Shown here: positions 52,908 through 61,698 of the stretch, one piece after another
Layout of the letters: every line of letters starts with the position of its first letter
How positions within the stretch are numbered: position 1 is the first letter of the stretch
Origin: Culturomica massiliensis
GTDB lineage: Bacteria; Bacteroidota; Bacteroidia; Bacteroidales; Marinifilaceae
Assembly: GCF_900091655.1 (NCBI RefSeq)
Contig: NZ_LT594621.1
Location: 3,754,639 to 3,818,638, forward strand
Direction of reading: 5' to 3'
DNA length: 64,000 nucleotides
Made by a program: the position numbers and the translations under genes
Notes under the pieces: model-generated
The model's database searches: none
What the model was told of the DNA's origin: nothing
What the model saw: the letters and a program-made list of their open reading frames with translations, nothing else

Positions 52908-53037
52908 ATTTTATCCATTGCAATAATCAGAGGGCGAAGGTAAAATTATTTTCTAAAAATATTACAAGTGAAAGCTATTTTAATTTGTTATTACAGGAAT
53001 TATAAAGTTTGGAAACGTAATTTAATAGATTTTTTAT

Positions 53038-53066
53038 TGTATTTGTGTATAATTTATGTAGTTTTG
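53038..53066 (+). promoter_or_regulatory. Promoter for the kelch lipoprotein gene
   Basis: TTG (53038-53040) and TAGTTTTG (53059-53066) are 18 bases apart, 49 bases before the start codon. Confidence 0.5.
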
Positions 53067-53115
53067 CCCGAGTTTTGGTAGAATAAACAAATAAAAATTG
53101 AAATACTAGTATTTT

Positions 53116-54246
53116 ATGAAAACGGTAAAGAATTTATTATTTTTAGCTGTTCTGGTATCGTTCTTTGCGGCATGTAGCTCCGATGACGATAAGGTCGGGA
53201 ACTGGAAAAAAGTAGAAAGTTTCGGAGGAACCGGTCGTGTGGGAGCGGTAACCTTTACAATCGGTGATGTGGCTTATGTCGGATTGGGAATCGATCAATA
53301 TGCAAATGAATTAAAAGATTTCTGGACTTGTACCCTAACAGGACAAGATTTAATATGGCAACGTGCGGAAACTTTGCCGGATGATTTTAAACCGCGTTAC
53401 GGTGCTACTGCTTTTTCGGATGGAACAAGTGCTTTTGTCGGATTAGGTTATGCGCAGAATGCAGCAGCCGGCGGTAGCGGTAAATCTGAATATTTCAAAG
53501 ATTTTTGGAAATATACACCGGGACAAGGCTGGACAAAATTGACGGATTTCCCGGGAACTCCCCGTCAGTATGCATTGGGTTTTTATGTACCGAAAGCCGG
53601 TGGCAGAGGAAAAGCTTATGTTGCTTACGGATATTACAGTGACGGAAATGACAAGGTAGGTGCGATGAAGGATTGGTGGGAATATGATCTGGACACCGAT
53701 ACCTGGACGGAAATGAATGAAGTGTTCGGAGATAAGAGAGCCGGAGCCTGTGTGGCAGTTATCGGAGAAACCGCTTATATTTTTACCGGTGCTGACGGAA
53801 GTTCTTATCCGAACGATGTCATCAAGTTTACTCCGTATCAGAGTGTGAAGTTTGCTAAACTGGACGTATTGAAAGATACCGATTATCACAATTACGACGG
53901 AGATTACGGTAAGATTCCAAGAGGCTATGCAACAGCTTTTGTGGTAGGTAAGGAAGAGGATAAAACCGCCCGTATCTATTTGGCAACCGGAGCGAGAGGA
54001 AGTGTGTTAAGCGATTGCTGGGAATTCAATCCTTACCGGGGCGAGACCGGCAGATGGGACGAAGTAACCAGTTTCCCGAGCGGACACTATCGTCAGGCTG
54101 CTGTCGCTTTCGTATTGGATAATAGAGGATATGTAGCAACCGGAGGTTCTAATTTCTCCGTAGCTCAGTCCGGTTATACAACGACAGACGTTACGACTTA
54201 TTTATTCCAGCCCGGAGTAAAAGACGACGATCAGGATGATGATTAA
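53116..54246 (+). CDS. Kelch-repeat beta-propeller lipoprotein
   Basis: 376 residues with lipobox FAAC (Cys20) and SSDDD. About six kelch blades are visible, each with the GG/G-Y-W pattern: GRVGAVTFTIGDVAYVGLG, YGATAFSDGTSAFVGLGY, QYALGFYVPKAGGRGKAYVA, GACVAVIGETAYIFTG, and AAVAFVLDNRGYVATGG. The fold resembles NanM and other Bacteroidota propellers; no enzyme activity can be read off. The very acidic C terminus (DDDQDDD) is unusual. Single gene. Confidence 0.92.
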   Translation: MKTVKNLLFLAVLVSFFAACSSDDDKVGNWKKVESFGGTGRVGAVTFTIGDVAYVGLGIDQYANELKDFWTCTLTGQDLIWQRAETLPDDFKPRYGATAFSDGTSAFVGLGYAQNAAAGGSGKSEYFKDFWKYTPGQGWTKLTDFPGTPRQYALGFYVPKAGGRGKAYVAYGYYSDGNDKVGAMKDWWEYDLDTDTWTEMNEVFGDKRAGACVAVIGETAYIFTGADGSSYPNDVIKFTPYQSVKFAKLDVLKDTDYHNYDGDYGKIPRGYATAFVVGKEEDKTARIYLATGARGSVLSDCWEFNPYRGETGRWDEVTSFPSGHYRQAAVAFVLDNRGYVATGGSNFSVAQSGYTTTDVTTYLFQPGVKDDDQDDD

Positions 54247-54266
54247 TCAGTGATATGAATTTTTGG

Positions 54267-54294
54267 ATAGCCGGGATTTTTCCCGGCTATTTTT
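54267..54294 (+). terminator. Terminator of the kelch gene
   Basis: A 10-bp perfect stem ATAGCCGGGA / TCCCGGCTAT with a 4-base loop and TTTT, 20 bases after the stop. Confidence 0.9.
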
Positions 54295-54343
54295 ATAGCA
54301 CATTTCTTTTTTCTATATTTACGTCGGATTAATTTTTAAACGA

Positions 54344-56311
54344 ATGAAGCGTATCTTTTTGAAATGGGTGGTATTGGGAGTATTGACGGGTGTCGGGGGA
54401 CATGTCAACGGGCAATGGAATACTTACAATATGTTGCAGATGGGGAAGAATGCCATTTATTTCGACGATTATGTGAGTGCTATTGATAACTTCAATAATA
54501 TTATACGGTTGAAGCCTTATCTGTCGGAGCCCTATTTCTTCCGGGGGGTCGCAAAGATGAACCTGGACGATTACGAGGGGGCGATTCAGGACTATAGCCG
54601 GGCAATCGATTTGAGTCCGAATTATTTTCATGCTTATATGTACCGGGGAATCGCTTATCATAACCTCCGGAAATATGAGGAGGCCATGAAAGATTATAAT
54701 TATGCCATATCTCTGGATCCGAGTGATGCTTATGTGTATGCCAACCGGGGCATGACCAAAGCACAGATGGGGGATTATAAAGGGGCGGAAAAGGATTATT
54801 CGAAGTCTTTGCTGATTGATAATAAATTGCTGGCCGCTTATTTAAACCGGGCTATCATGCGGGAAAAACTGGATGATGTAGACGGGGCTTTGGCGGATTG
54901 TAATGCCGCTATTAAGTTGAATATGTTTTCGGATGATGCCTTCGGATTGCGGGGTTATTTGTGGTACAGACAGAAAGATTATCACAATGCGATTGAAGAT
55001 TTTAACCGGGCTCTGAAAGCGAATCCGAAGAATAAACGGATACTGATGAGCCGGGCTATGGTGTGGTATGAGATGAAGAAATATCAGGAAGCCCTCGACG
55101 ATTATTCGGAAGTGGTACGTATCGACAGTAATTACATATACGCTTATTATAACCGGGCGATGTTGCGCGGGGAAGTCGGCGATTACAACAATGCCATTGC
55201 CGATTTGGATAAGGTGGTAGAAATGAATCCCGATAATATCTTGATTTATTTTAACCGGGGATTGATAAAAATGGAGATCAAAGACCTGCCCGGTGCTTAT
55301 AACGATTTTTCCGAGAGTATCCGTTTGTATCCGGATTTTGTGAAGGCTTATATGGCCAGGGCGGCGGTGGGGAATGCCATGAAAGACTATGCTGCGGCAG
55401 ACCGGGATTATGCGCAGGCATCGGCGATTATGGAACGTTACCGGAAGATGAAGGCCGGTGATCGCAATGCACTGGTGGATACGACTGAGAATTTTCGCCG
55501 TCTGATCGATTTCAGTGCCCGGAATGACCGGATGAGGGATGTGATAAACGGCCGTGTACAGGATCGGAATGTGATTGTGGCATTACAGGATATATTTTGT
55601 ATCCGGCATTTGAGTATAGATTCTTTGCGGAGTGGGAAAGTACAGTATTATAACCAGCATGTTATGGCTTATAACCAACAGCATAATTATACGTCCTCCC
55701 TTTCCGTTACCAACCGGAAATGTAATTATCCGGAAGAGATGATCCGGATGAATATAGAACGCTATTCGGATGAAATACAACAGGGAAATGCAGATGCTTA
55801 TCTGTTGCGGGGCATATTCTATATGAATAATCAGGAATACCCCAAAGCCATAGAAGATTTTAATAAGGTCGTAGATGCTGATCCCAAAGATATTCTGGCT
55901 ATTTTTAACCGGGGCAATGCACGTATGCTGATGTACGATTATATCGAATCGATCGATGACAATACGAATCGGATTGTCGGGAGCACACCGGAGGTTAAGC
56001 GATCGGTCGATTATTCGGAAGTATTGGAAGATTACCGGAAATGTCTGGAGATCGACCCTTCTTTTGTATTCGCTCTTTTCAATATGGCGAATGTTTATGT
56101 AAAGAGTGAGAAGATCGATCAGGCTATGGAAGCATATACCCAGGTGATTGCTATGGATAAGGATTTAGCCGAGGCTTATTTTAACCGGGGATTGCTCTAT
56201 ATTTATGTGGGGCGGAAGGCCGAGGCAAATGCAGATTTGAGTAAGGCCGGCGAGTTGGGAATTACCGATGCCTATAATATTATCAAGCGCTACTGCAGGG
56301 AAGAAGAATAA
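54344..56311 (+). CDS. TPR-repeat protein, exported
   Basis: 655 residues with a signal peptide (about 1-24, ending VNGQW). At least twelve TPR units follow, most with the Y-x-N/Y-R-G-x-A motif (for example YFFRGVAKMNLDDYEGAIQD and YANRGMTKAQMGDYKGAEKD). A non-TPR insert at about 370-470 (MRDVINGRVQDRNVIVALQD, CIRHLSIDSL) separates two arrays. It is a scaffold for protein-protein contacts in the periplasm or outer membrane; the partner is unknown. Single gene with a strong terminator. Confidence 0.93.
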   Translation: MKRIFLKWVVLGVLTGVGGHVNGQWNTYNMLQMGKNAIYFDDYVSAIDNFNNIIRLKPYLSEPYFFRGVAKMNLDDYEGAIQDYSRAIDLSPNYFHAYMYRGIAYHNLRKYEEAMKDYNYAISLDPSDAYVYANRGMTKAQMGDYKGAEKDYSKSLLIDNKLLAAYLNRAIMREKLDDVDGALADCNAAIKLNMFSDDAFGLRGYLWYRQKDYHNAIEDFNRALKANPKNKRILMSRAMVWYEMKKYQEALDDYSEVVRIDSNYIYAYYNRAMLRGEVGDYNNAIADLDKVVEMNPDNILIYFNRGLIKMEIKDLPGAYNDFSESIRLYPDFVKAYMARAAVGNAMKDYAAADRDYAQASAIMERYRKMKAGDRNALVDTTENFRRLIDFSARNDRMRDVINGRVQDRNVIVALQDIFCIRHLSIDSLRSGKVQYYNQHVMAYNQQHNYTSSLSVTNRKCNYPEEMIRMNIERYSDEIQQGNADAYLLRGIFYMNNQEYPKAIEDFNKVVDADPKDILAIFNRGNARMLMYDYIESIDDNTNRIVGSTPEVKRSVDYSEVLEDYRKCLEIDPSFVFALFNMANVYVKSEKIDQAMEAYTQVIAMDKDLAEAYFNRGLLYIYVGRKAEANADLSKAGELGITDAYNIIKRYCREEE

Positions 56312-56323
56312 ACCGGATGATAT

Positions 56324-56363
56324 AAAAACGGTAGACCGCACGATCAGGTCTACCGTTTTTTTT
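56324..56363 (+). terminator. Terminator of the TPR gene
   Basis: A 14-bp perfect stem AAAAACGGTAGACC / GGTCTACCGTTTTT with a 9-base loop and T run. It also faces the convergent HTH gene and may serve both. Confidence 0.88.
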
Positions 56364-56381
56364 GCAGATATATTTTCAAGC

Positions 56382-56792
56382 TTAACTTTTTCTTTTTTCG
56401 TATTGGTAAAGTCTTTCTTCCAGTTTGCCGGATTCCCGGTAGAGTTGGCGTAATTCATTCTCTTTCTTTTCCAGCAATTCTTTGAGCATGGAAATTTCTT
56501 TGTCTTTATCGACACAATTTTCACAAAAGCCGAATTCATTCCGGTTGATTTGACGGAGTTGCTGTTGATCGATAATCATTGAGCCTACACCTCGTAGCAG
56601 CCAATTTGCATTTAGTTCTGGAAACAACTTGATAATTGCAATCAGATGCTTATCCGGAATATGGTCGTGACAATTGATCCAATTGCTGACTTGTTGTCTG
56701 TTTTTCAGACCTAGTTTGATTCTTAACTGTTCCTGTGTGAAATTCTTTTCGTAAAGGAATTTGTCAAGTCTTTGATTTAGAGTCATGTCCAT
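56382..56792 (-). CDS. Small HTH (phage-repressor-like) protein with C-terminal coiled coil
   Basis: 136 residues. A Cro/CI-type helix-turn-helix spans about 5-62 (NFTQEQLRIKLGLKNRQQVS), followed by LFPELNANWLLRGVGSM, a motif common to Bacteroidota HTH proteins. Two cysteines in CENC (about 90-93) precede a coiled coil (96-133, KEISMLKELLEKKENELRQL). Probably a dimeric DNA-binding regulator of unknown targets. A near-perfect palindrome lies 18 bases upstream of its start and could be its own operator. No phage genes are near. Confidence 0.85.
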   Translation of the reverse strand: MDMTLNQRLDKFLYEKNFTQEQLRIKLGLKNRQQVSNWINCHDHIPDKHLIAIIKLFPELNANWLLRGVGSMIIDQQQLRQINRNEFGFCENCVDKDKEISMLKELLEKKENELRQLYRESGKLEERLYQYEKRKS

Positions 56793-56809
56793 ATGCGGTG
56801 TGTTTTAAG

Positions 56810-56829
56810 TTTATATACATGTAAATAAA
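56810..56829. promoter_or_regulatory. Palindromic operator candidate upstream of the HTH gene
   Basis: TTTATATACATGTAAATAAA: a 20-base inverted repeat around TACATGTA with only the position-6/15 pair mismatched, 18-37 bases before the HTH start. Suitable for a dimeric repressor and autoregulation. Confidence 0.55.
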
Positions 56830-56984
56830 TTACCTACAAAAATCAAAACAATAGTTTACTTTCCTTTTGATTCCTGCATAGAATATAGGAAAAATAGGTT
56901 AAAACCAATACAGAAAGCGAATTTTTTTTTATGATTACGAAACTTAATTTTTGAAAATAGATAGTTGTGTGTTAAAGTGTCTTT

Positions 56985-57020
56985 GAAAAGGGCTGCTATC
57001 TTCCGTCAGCAGCCCTTTTC
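56985..57020 (-). terminator. mpl terminator
   Basis: A 13-bp perfect stem GAAAAGGGCTGCT / AGCAGCCCTTTTC with a 10-base loop, starting five bases beyond the mpl stop on the minus strand. Confidence 0.82.
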
Positions 57021-57024
57021 GGGT

Positions 57025-58383
57025 TTATGGATGAAGTAATTTTTCTGCAGTTGTTTTTATGTCGATACCGGAGAAATTTCCGGATGTCATGATCAATAAG
57101 ACCGTATTTGTATAATCCTGTTCGGAAAGATATTTCAGTAAGGCTGAGTTATCTGTGAACACTTCCAGTTTTTCTCCGGCGAATCCTTTTTTTACATCGC
57201 TTGTTGTGATTTCCGGTAATTTTTTGTGACGTACAACTTCCGGATTGAAAAAAACGACAGCCTGATCAGCACTTGCCATACATCCTTTGTACTGGGGTAA
57301 GAAATCGGCGTTCAGGCTACTGAAGGTATGGAGTTCCATACAAGCCAGCAGTTTTTTATCCGGATATTGTTGGCGGACGGCTTCGATCGTCGCTTTTAAT
57401 TTGGACGGAGAATGGGCAAAATCGAGGTAGGCTACAGATCCTGGATTTTCCGTGATTTTTTGGAGGCGTTTGGCAGCCCCTTTATAGGATGCAATTGCTT
57501 TTAAGAAGGAGTGATCGTCGATACCCAGTTCTTTGCATGCAAGGTATGCCGCGGAAATGTTCTGGAGGTTGTGGTCTCCGAATATCTGAAGTCCGGTTTC
57601 TTCCGGGCCTTCGAGATAGGTTTTTCCATTTTTCGTTTTGTGCGGAAAAGTGTTGTAAGGGATGGTCCGCACTGTCGGCCGGCATCGCGGGAGTATTTTA
57701 CGTATGTTTTCATCTCCTTCGTAGTAAATCAGTTTTCCGGAGTCAGAGATTTTTTCAACGAAGAGAGCGAATTGTTCGACGTAGTTTTCAAATGTCGGAA
57801 ATACATTCATGTGATCCCAGGCAATCCCTGTCAATATAGCTATATCCGGATAATAATGATGGAATTTCGGACGCATATCGATGGGGGAGGAAAGGTATTC
57901 GTCGCCTTCAAATACAGCTATTTTACTCTCCTTGCTGAGATGAACCATTGTTTCAAATCCTTCGAGTAGAGCGCCTACCATATAGTCGAATTGTATTCCG
58001 CAATTCCGGAGTACATGCATAATCATGGAGGTTGTCGTTGTTTTCCCGTGGCTTCCGCCTACAATTACTCTTTTTTTGTCTTTTGTCTGTTCGTATAGAT
58101 ATTCGGGATAGCTGTAAATCTTCAGGCCGAGCTCTTTGGCTTTTTGCAGTTCCGGGTTGTCTTCCCGGGCGTGCATACCCAATATGACGGCATCCAGGTC
58201 CGCCGTGATCTTTTCCGGGAACCATCCCCAGGCTTGGGGCAATATACCGGCTGCCGCCAATCTGCTTTTAGAAGGTTCGAATATTTCGTCGTCGGATCCG
58301 CTTACGGTATATCCTTTCTGGTGCAGGGCCAGTGCCAGGTTATGCATAGCACTGCCTCCTATGGCTATGAAATGTATTTTCAT
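57025..58383 (-). CDS. mpl: UDP-N-acetylmuramate:L-alanyl-gamma-D-glutamyl-meso-diaminopimelate ligase
   Basis: Ligates the recycled murein tripeptide to UDP-MurNAc in the cytoplasm. 452 residues of the Mur ligase fold: the N-terminal nucleotide domain with IHFIAIGGSAMHNLALAL at residue 3 (Mpl has GGSAM where MurC has GGIGM), ATP P-loop VGGSHGKTTTTSMI near 109, and DFAHSPSKLKATIEAV near 325 (the DxAHxPxK motif of Mur ligases). It is alone on its strand. Together with the GH3-beta-lactamase fusion it points to active peptidoglycan recycling. Confidence 0.95.
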   Translation of the reverse strand: MKIHFIAIGGSAMHNLALALHQKGYTVSGSDDEIFEPSKSRLAAAGILPQAWGWFPEKITADLDAVILGMHAREDNPELQKAKELGLKIYSYPEYLYEQTKDKKRVIVGGSHGKTTTTSMIMHVLRNCGIQFDYMVGALLEGFETMVHLSKESKIAVFEGDEYLSSPIDMRPKFHHYYPDIAILTGIAWDHMNVFPTFENYVEQFALFVEKISDSGKLIYYEGDENIRKILPRCRPTVRTIPYNTFPHKTKNGKTYLEGPEETGLQIFGDHNLQNISAAYLACKELGIDDHSFLKAIASYKGAAKRLQKITENPGSVAYLDFAHSPSKLKATIEAVRQQYPDKKLLACMELHTFSSLNADFLPQYKGCMASADQAVVFFNPEVVRHKKLPEITTSDVKKGFAGEKLEVFTDNSALLKYLSEQDYTNTVLLIMTSGNFSGIDIKTTAEKLLHP

Positions 58384-58544
58384 GAATATAACTTGAAATT
58401 TGCAATGTTACCGGAGACTTTCTGTCCGTTTCTTTATACAAAGATGGGGAGAAGTAAGTTAAAAACGAAACGAAAAATAAAATTTATTCCCGCTAAATGG
58501 CGGATAGGCATATATTTTGCATAAGTCAGATAAATTTGAATGAG

Positions 58545-59354
58545 ATGTTCCGGAAGTTTTTGTACCTATGCCCGGTATTTTTATTGTGTGCATGTGACCG
58601 GGTATTTGAATATCATCCTTACGATTTACGTTTGGAAAGTAAGTATAAGAATATCAATGTAAAAAATATCGCCCGCTTAAAGGAGAAGGATACCGGCAGC
58701 GATACGGTCCGGTTTGTCTTTATGGGAGATTCTCAACGTTGGTATGATGAAACGAAGGATTTTGTCAATCATGTAAATAAGCTGGAAAAGATCGATCTGG
58801 TGATACACGGTGGAGATATCTCGGATTTCGGGATGAAAAAGGAATATTGCTGGATGCATGATATTTTGAGCAAGCTGAAGGTTCCCTATGTTCTGATTAT
58901 CGGGAATCACGATAATTTGGGGTCGGGAAGGGAGGTATACAAGGTGATGTATGGAGATCTGAATTTTTCTTTCCGTTATGGCAATGTGAAATTCGTGTGT
59001 TTGAATACCAATGCCCTGGAATTCGACTATGCCGTCCCGGTACCCGATTTTAAGTTTTTAGAACGGGAAATCGCCGATGCGCAGGAAGGAGGGTACGATA
59101 AAACCATTGTAGCGATGCATGCGCAACCCGGGGATGTTGTTTTTAATAACAATGTTGCTTCTCCTTTTCAGGAGTATATCAAGCGGTTGAAAAATCTGCA
59201 GTTTTGTTTACATGCTCATGCTCATTCCGTTATGGTGAACGACTTTTTCGATGACGGGGTATTGTATTACGGTTGCGGTTCTATGAAAGGGCGTAGTTAT
59301 TTATTGTTCACTGTGACTTCTGATTCTTATCGTTATGAAGTGGTTCATTTTTAA
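58545..59354 (+). CDS. Calcineurin-like metallophosphoesterase, lipoprotein
   Basis: 269 residues from the ATG at 58545 (MFRKFLYLCPVFLLCAC), which gives a lipobox with Cys17; the frame extends 16 codons upstream without a signal. Metal-binding motifs are in order: FMGDSQ near 67, GGDISD near 93, GNHDN near 127, AMHAQPGD near 194 and HAHAHSV near 228. An envelope phosphoesterase or nuclease of unknown substrate. It overlaps the next gene by 20 bases, so they are one operon. Confidence 0.92.
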   Translation: MFRKFLYLCPVFLLCACDRVFEYHPYDLRLESKYKNINVKNIARLKEKDTGSDTVRFVFMGDSQRWYDETKDFVNHVNKLEKIDLVIHGGDISDFGMKKEYCWMHDILSKLKVPYVLIIGNHDNLGSGREVYKVMYGDLNFSFRYGNVKFVCLNTNALEFDYAVPVPDFKFLEREIADAQEGGYDKTIVAMHAQPGDVVFNNNVASPFQEYIKRLKNLQFCLHAHAHSVMVNDFFDDGVLYYGCGSMKGRSYLLFTVTSDSYRYEVVHF

Positions 59355-59970
59355 ATGTATCGGGTGTGGTTGTTTGGTTTTTATGACGGTTTTTGCTGAT
59401 GCTCAGACCCGTCATGAAAGGCTGCAGGAAAAATATCAGTCGAATTGGGCTAAATTGGTTCCCAGATACAATAAGGTGCAGTTTGCCGGTGAAATGGGAC
59501 TATTTTCTTTGGGATGCGGTTGGGATTACGGTAAAAAGAGACAATGGGAGACGGATATATTGTTCGGTTATCTGCCGAAGTTTGAGGGTAAGGAATGGCA
59601 TATCACGTTTACATTGAAGGAGAATTATATCCCTTGGCGTGTGAATCTGAATGAAAGGAAAAAGTGGGTTCTTGAGCCTTTTACAGCCAGTCTTTACATC
59701 AATAAGATTTTCGGCAATGAATTTTGGACGAAAGAGCCTGATAAATATCCCGAAAAGTATTATAATGTAGCGACGAATTTACGTTTTAACATCGCTTTCG
59801 GACAGCGTATCCGTTTTAATTGGGATCCCAGAGGCTTGTCCGACCACATTACTTTTTTCTACGAAGTCGGTACCAATGATTTGTATATTATCAGTTATTT
59901 TACGAATAAGTATTTGAGTATAACCGATATTTTCAGTTTGTCTCTCGGATTAAAATTTCAATTTTTGTAA
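59335..59970 (+). CDS. Outer membrane barrel-like protein, unknown
   Basis: 211 residues with a signal peptide (about 1-24, ending FADAQ). Aromatic-rich beta strands such as VQFAGEMGLFSLGCGWDYG, ETDILFGYLPKFEG and a C-terminal strand LSLGLKFQFL ending in Phe-Leu suggest a small outer membrane barrel of about eight strands. It overlaps the phosphoesterase gene by 20 bases, a strong sign of joint translation. No family is recognised. Confidence 0.8.
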   Translation: MKWFIFKCIGCGCLVFMTVFADAQTRHERLQEKYQSNWAKLVPRYNKVQFAGEMGLFSLGCGWDYGKKRQWETDILFGYLPKFEGKEWHITFTLKENYIPWRVNLNERKKWVLEPFTASLYINKIFGNEFWTKEPDKYPEKYYNVATNLRFNIAFGQRIRFNWDPRGLSDHITFFYEVGTNDLYIISYFTNKYLSITDIFSLSLGLKFQFL

Positions 59971-60024
59971 ACTTCCTTTTGGGATAAGCGTATATAGTTG
60001 TTGTATAACTAAAAAAAGGAAGAG

Positions 60025-60216
60025 ATGAGAATGAATATCAAATCAAAATTGGGGTATATCATTATCGCCTGTATCGTTCTGATGCTGGCATCTTGTGGAA
60101 ATTCCAACAAAAAGAAGGTTGAACAAAAGACTCAACCGCAGGATTCGGCTGTAATTATAGAGGAGGAAAGTATCGTTGTAATTGACAGTATTGCACCGGA
60201 TACGTTGAAGAAGTAA
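60025..60216 (+). CDS. Small lipoprotein, unknown
   Basis: 63 residues. Signal and lipobox LASC (Cys24) leave a 40-residue mature part rich in Glu, Gln and Val (AVIIEEESIVVIDS). No family is recognised. It follows the barrel gene by 55 bases and precedes a strong terminator by five, so it is likely the last gene of the phosphoesterase operon. GGAAGAG before the start is a plausible ribosome binding site. Confidence 0.75.
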   Translation: MRMNIKSKLGYIIIACIVLMLASCGNSNKKKVEQKTQPQDSAVIIEEESIVVIDSIAPDTLKK

Positions 60217-60220
60217 CCAG

Positions 60221-60250
60221 AAAAAGTCCCCGGATTCCGGGGACTTTTTT
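60221..60250. terminator. Bidirectional terminator
   Basis: A 14-bp near-continuous palindrome AAAAAGTCCCCGGA with TTCCGGGGACTTTTT, between the small lipoprotein (stop 60216) and the convergent pfp gene (stop 60256). Confidence 0.9.
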
Positions 60251-60255
60251 GATAT

Positions 60256-61443
60256 TTAAAGAATCATTTGCGGCATGAATTCAAAACTGTTGTATTTGGG
60301 ACGTAATCTTTCGGTGTTATAAAATTTATCCACATCCACTAATTTTTTCGTGCTGGTGACGATTTCGATCGGTGCATTGTCGTAGCGTCCGTTACGTAAA
60401 ATTACCAACCGTCCGTGCATGCCTTTCGAGATCAGATCCAGGGCAAGGTTCCCGTATGCCATCGGAACGATGGAATCCATCGCGTCCGGATTACCGCAGC
60501 GTACAAGATAACCTAATTTCTGGTTGATGACATTGATGGTTTCCCCGTTGTTGAATTTCGGAGACAGCTCTTTCAGTTGATTGGCGATGTGATCTCCGAT
60601 ACCTCCCAGCTTTTTGTGACCGAACATATCGGCTTCCTGGCTTTGGAACATCATGTCGCCACCGCTATAGGTTGCCCCTTCCGAAATCAGTACGACGGAA
60701 TATTTACTGGGGTTCGTGTAACGATCCTGGCATAAAAGTTCACATAGGTGGTCGATATTGAACTGGTATTCCGGAATGACACAGCGGTTAGCGGCTCCGG
60801 CCAGGGTGGGGAGCATGGCTGAAAAGCCCGCGTAGCGTCCGAAAACCTCCAATACCAACAGGCGTTCATGAGAACCGGCACAGGTACGCAAGCTGTGGGT
60901 CAATTCGATTGTACGGGTGATACAGGTGCTGAAACCGATGCAATAGTCCGTACCCGGAACGTCATTGTCCATGGTTTTGGGGATTGCAATCACTTTTACT
61001 CCTTCTTTGCTTAATCTCACCCCATAACTCAAGGTGTCGTCACCTCCGATGGGAACGAGGTAGTCGATGCCCATAAAATCGAGGTTCTGGAGGACTTCCG
61101 GAGTCAGGTCGTTTACTTTTTCCGAATATTTATCTTTTAAATGTGCCGGAACGGATTCCTGGGGAACATGCGATGCCCTTGTGCGGGAAGTATGTAGAAA
61201 AGTTCCGCCGGTGCGGCCTGCTCTGTTGACGATATCTTCCGTTAACTCAAAAAAGTTATTTGAATTATCCACTTTCTTGTCCCGGACAATATCTATTAAC
61301 CCCCGCCAGCCCCGGCGAATACCAATCACTTTATATCCTTCTCTTAAAGCTCTGATCGTGACGGCACGGATAGCCGGATTTAATCCTGGTACATCTCCAC
61401 CTCCGGTTAATATACCGATAATTCCTTTAGGTTTTTGGCTCAT
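60256..61443 (-). CDS. 6-phosphofructokinase, predicted pyrophosphate-dependent
   Basis: Phosphorylates fructose-6-phosphate in glycolysis. 395 residues: GILTGGGDVPGLNPAIRAV at residue 9 and TPEVLQNLDFMGIDYL before the phosphate site. Two diagnostic positions point to pyrophosphate as donor: GGDDT, where ATP enzymes have GGDGS, and PKTMDND, where ATP enzymes have PGTIDND. Further on are VLEVFGRYAGFSA and the F6P-binding arginines. A PPi enzyme is reversible and saves ATP, fitting an anaerobe. The gene is alone with a shared terminator. Confidence 0.9.
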   Translation of the reverse strand: MSQKPKGIIGILTGGGDVPGLNPAIRAVTIRALREGYKVIGIRRGWRGLIDIVRDKKVDNSNNFFELTEDIVNRAGRTGGTFLHTSRTRASHVPQESVPAHLKDKYSEKVNDLTPEVLQNLDFMGIDYLVPIGGDDTLSYGVRLSKEGVKVIAIPKTMDNDVPGTDYCIGFSTCITRTIELTHSLRTCAGSHERLLVLEVFGRYAGFSAMLPTLAGAANRCVIPEYQFNIDHLCELLCQDRYTNPSKYSVVLISEGATYSGGDMMFQSQEADMFGHKKLGGIGDHIANQLKELSPKFNNGETINVINQKLGYLVRCGNPDAMDSIVPMAYGNLALDLISKGMHGRLVILRNGRYDNAPIEIVTSTKKLVDVDKFYNTERLRPKYNSFEFMPQMIL

Positions 61444-61528
61444 ATGCGTTAAAATTTATATGTTAGTAAAAACACCTAAATTTGATAAAATATATTCTGA
61501 ATTGCAAAAAAAATCTTTGAGAAGTGAG

Positions 61529-61536
61529 TATATTTG
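61529..61536 (+). promoter_or_regulatory. -7 box upstream of the GT2-sigma operon
   Basis: TATATTTG on the plus strand, 162 bases before the GT2 start. The -33 box is not convincing and the leader would be long. Confidence 0.35.
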
Positions 61537-61698
61537 TCTGATTTTTTAAAATCGGGTAAAATGTAAACCAAATGGATTGTAATTGAATTGTAAAATTGAA
61601 TCGCATATATCCGGATTTTCATTTATGGATCATCCTAAAACAAGGTTTTAACGGGAATGAGATGCATTTATTAGCGGTTTAATATTATGGAATGAATC

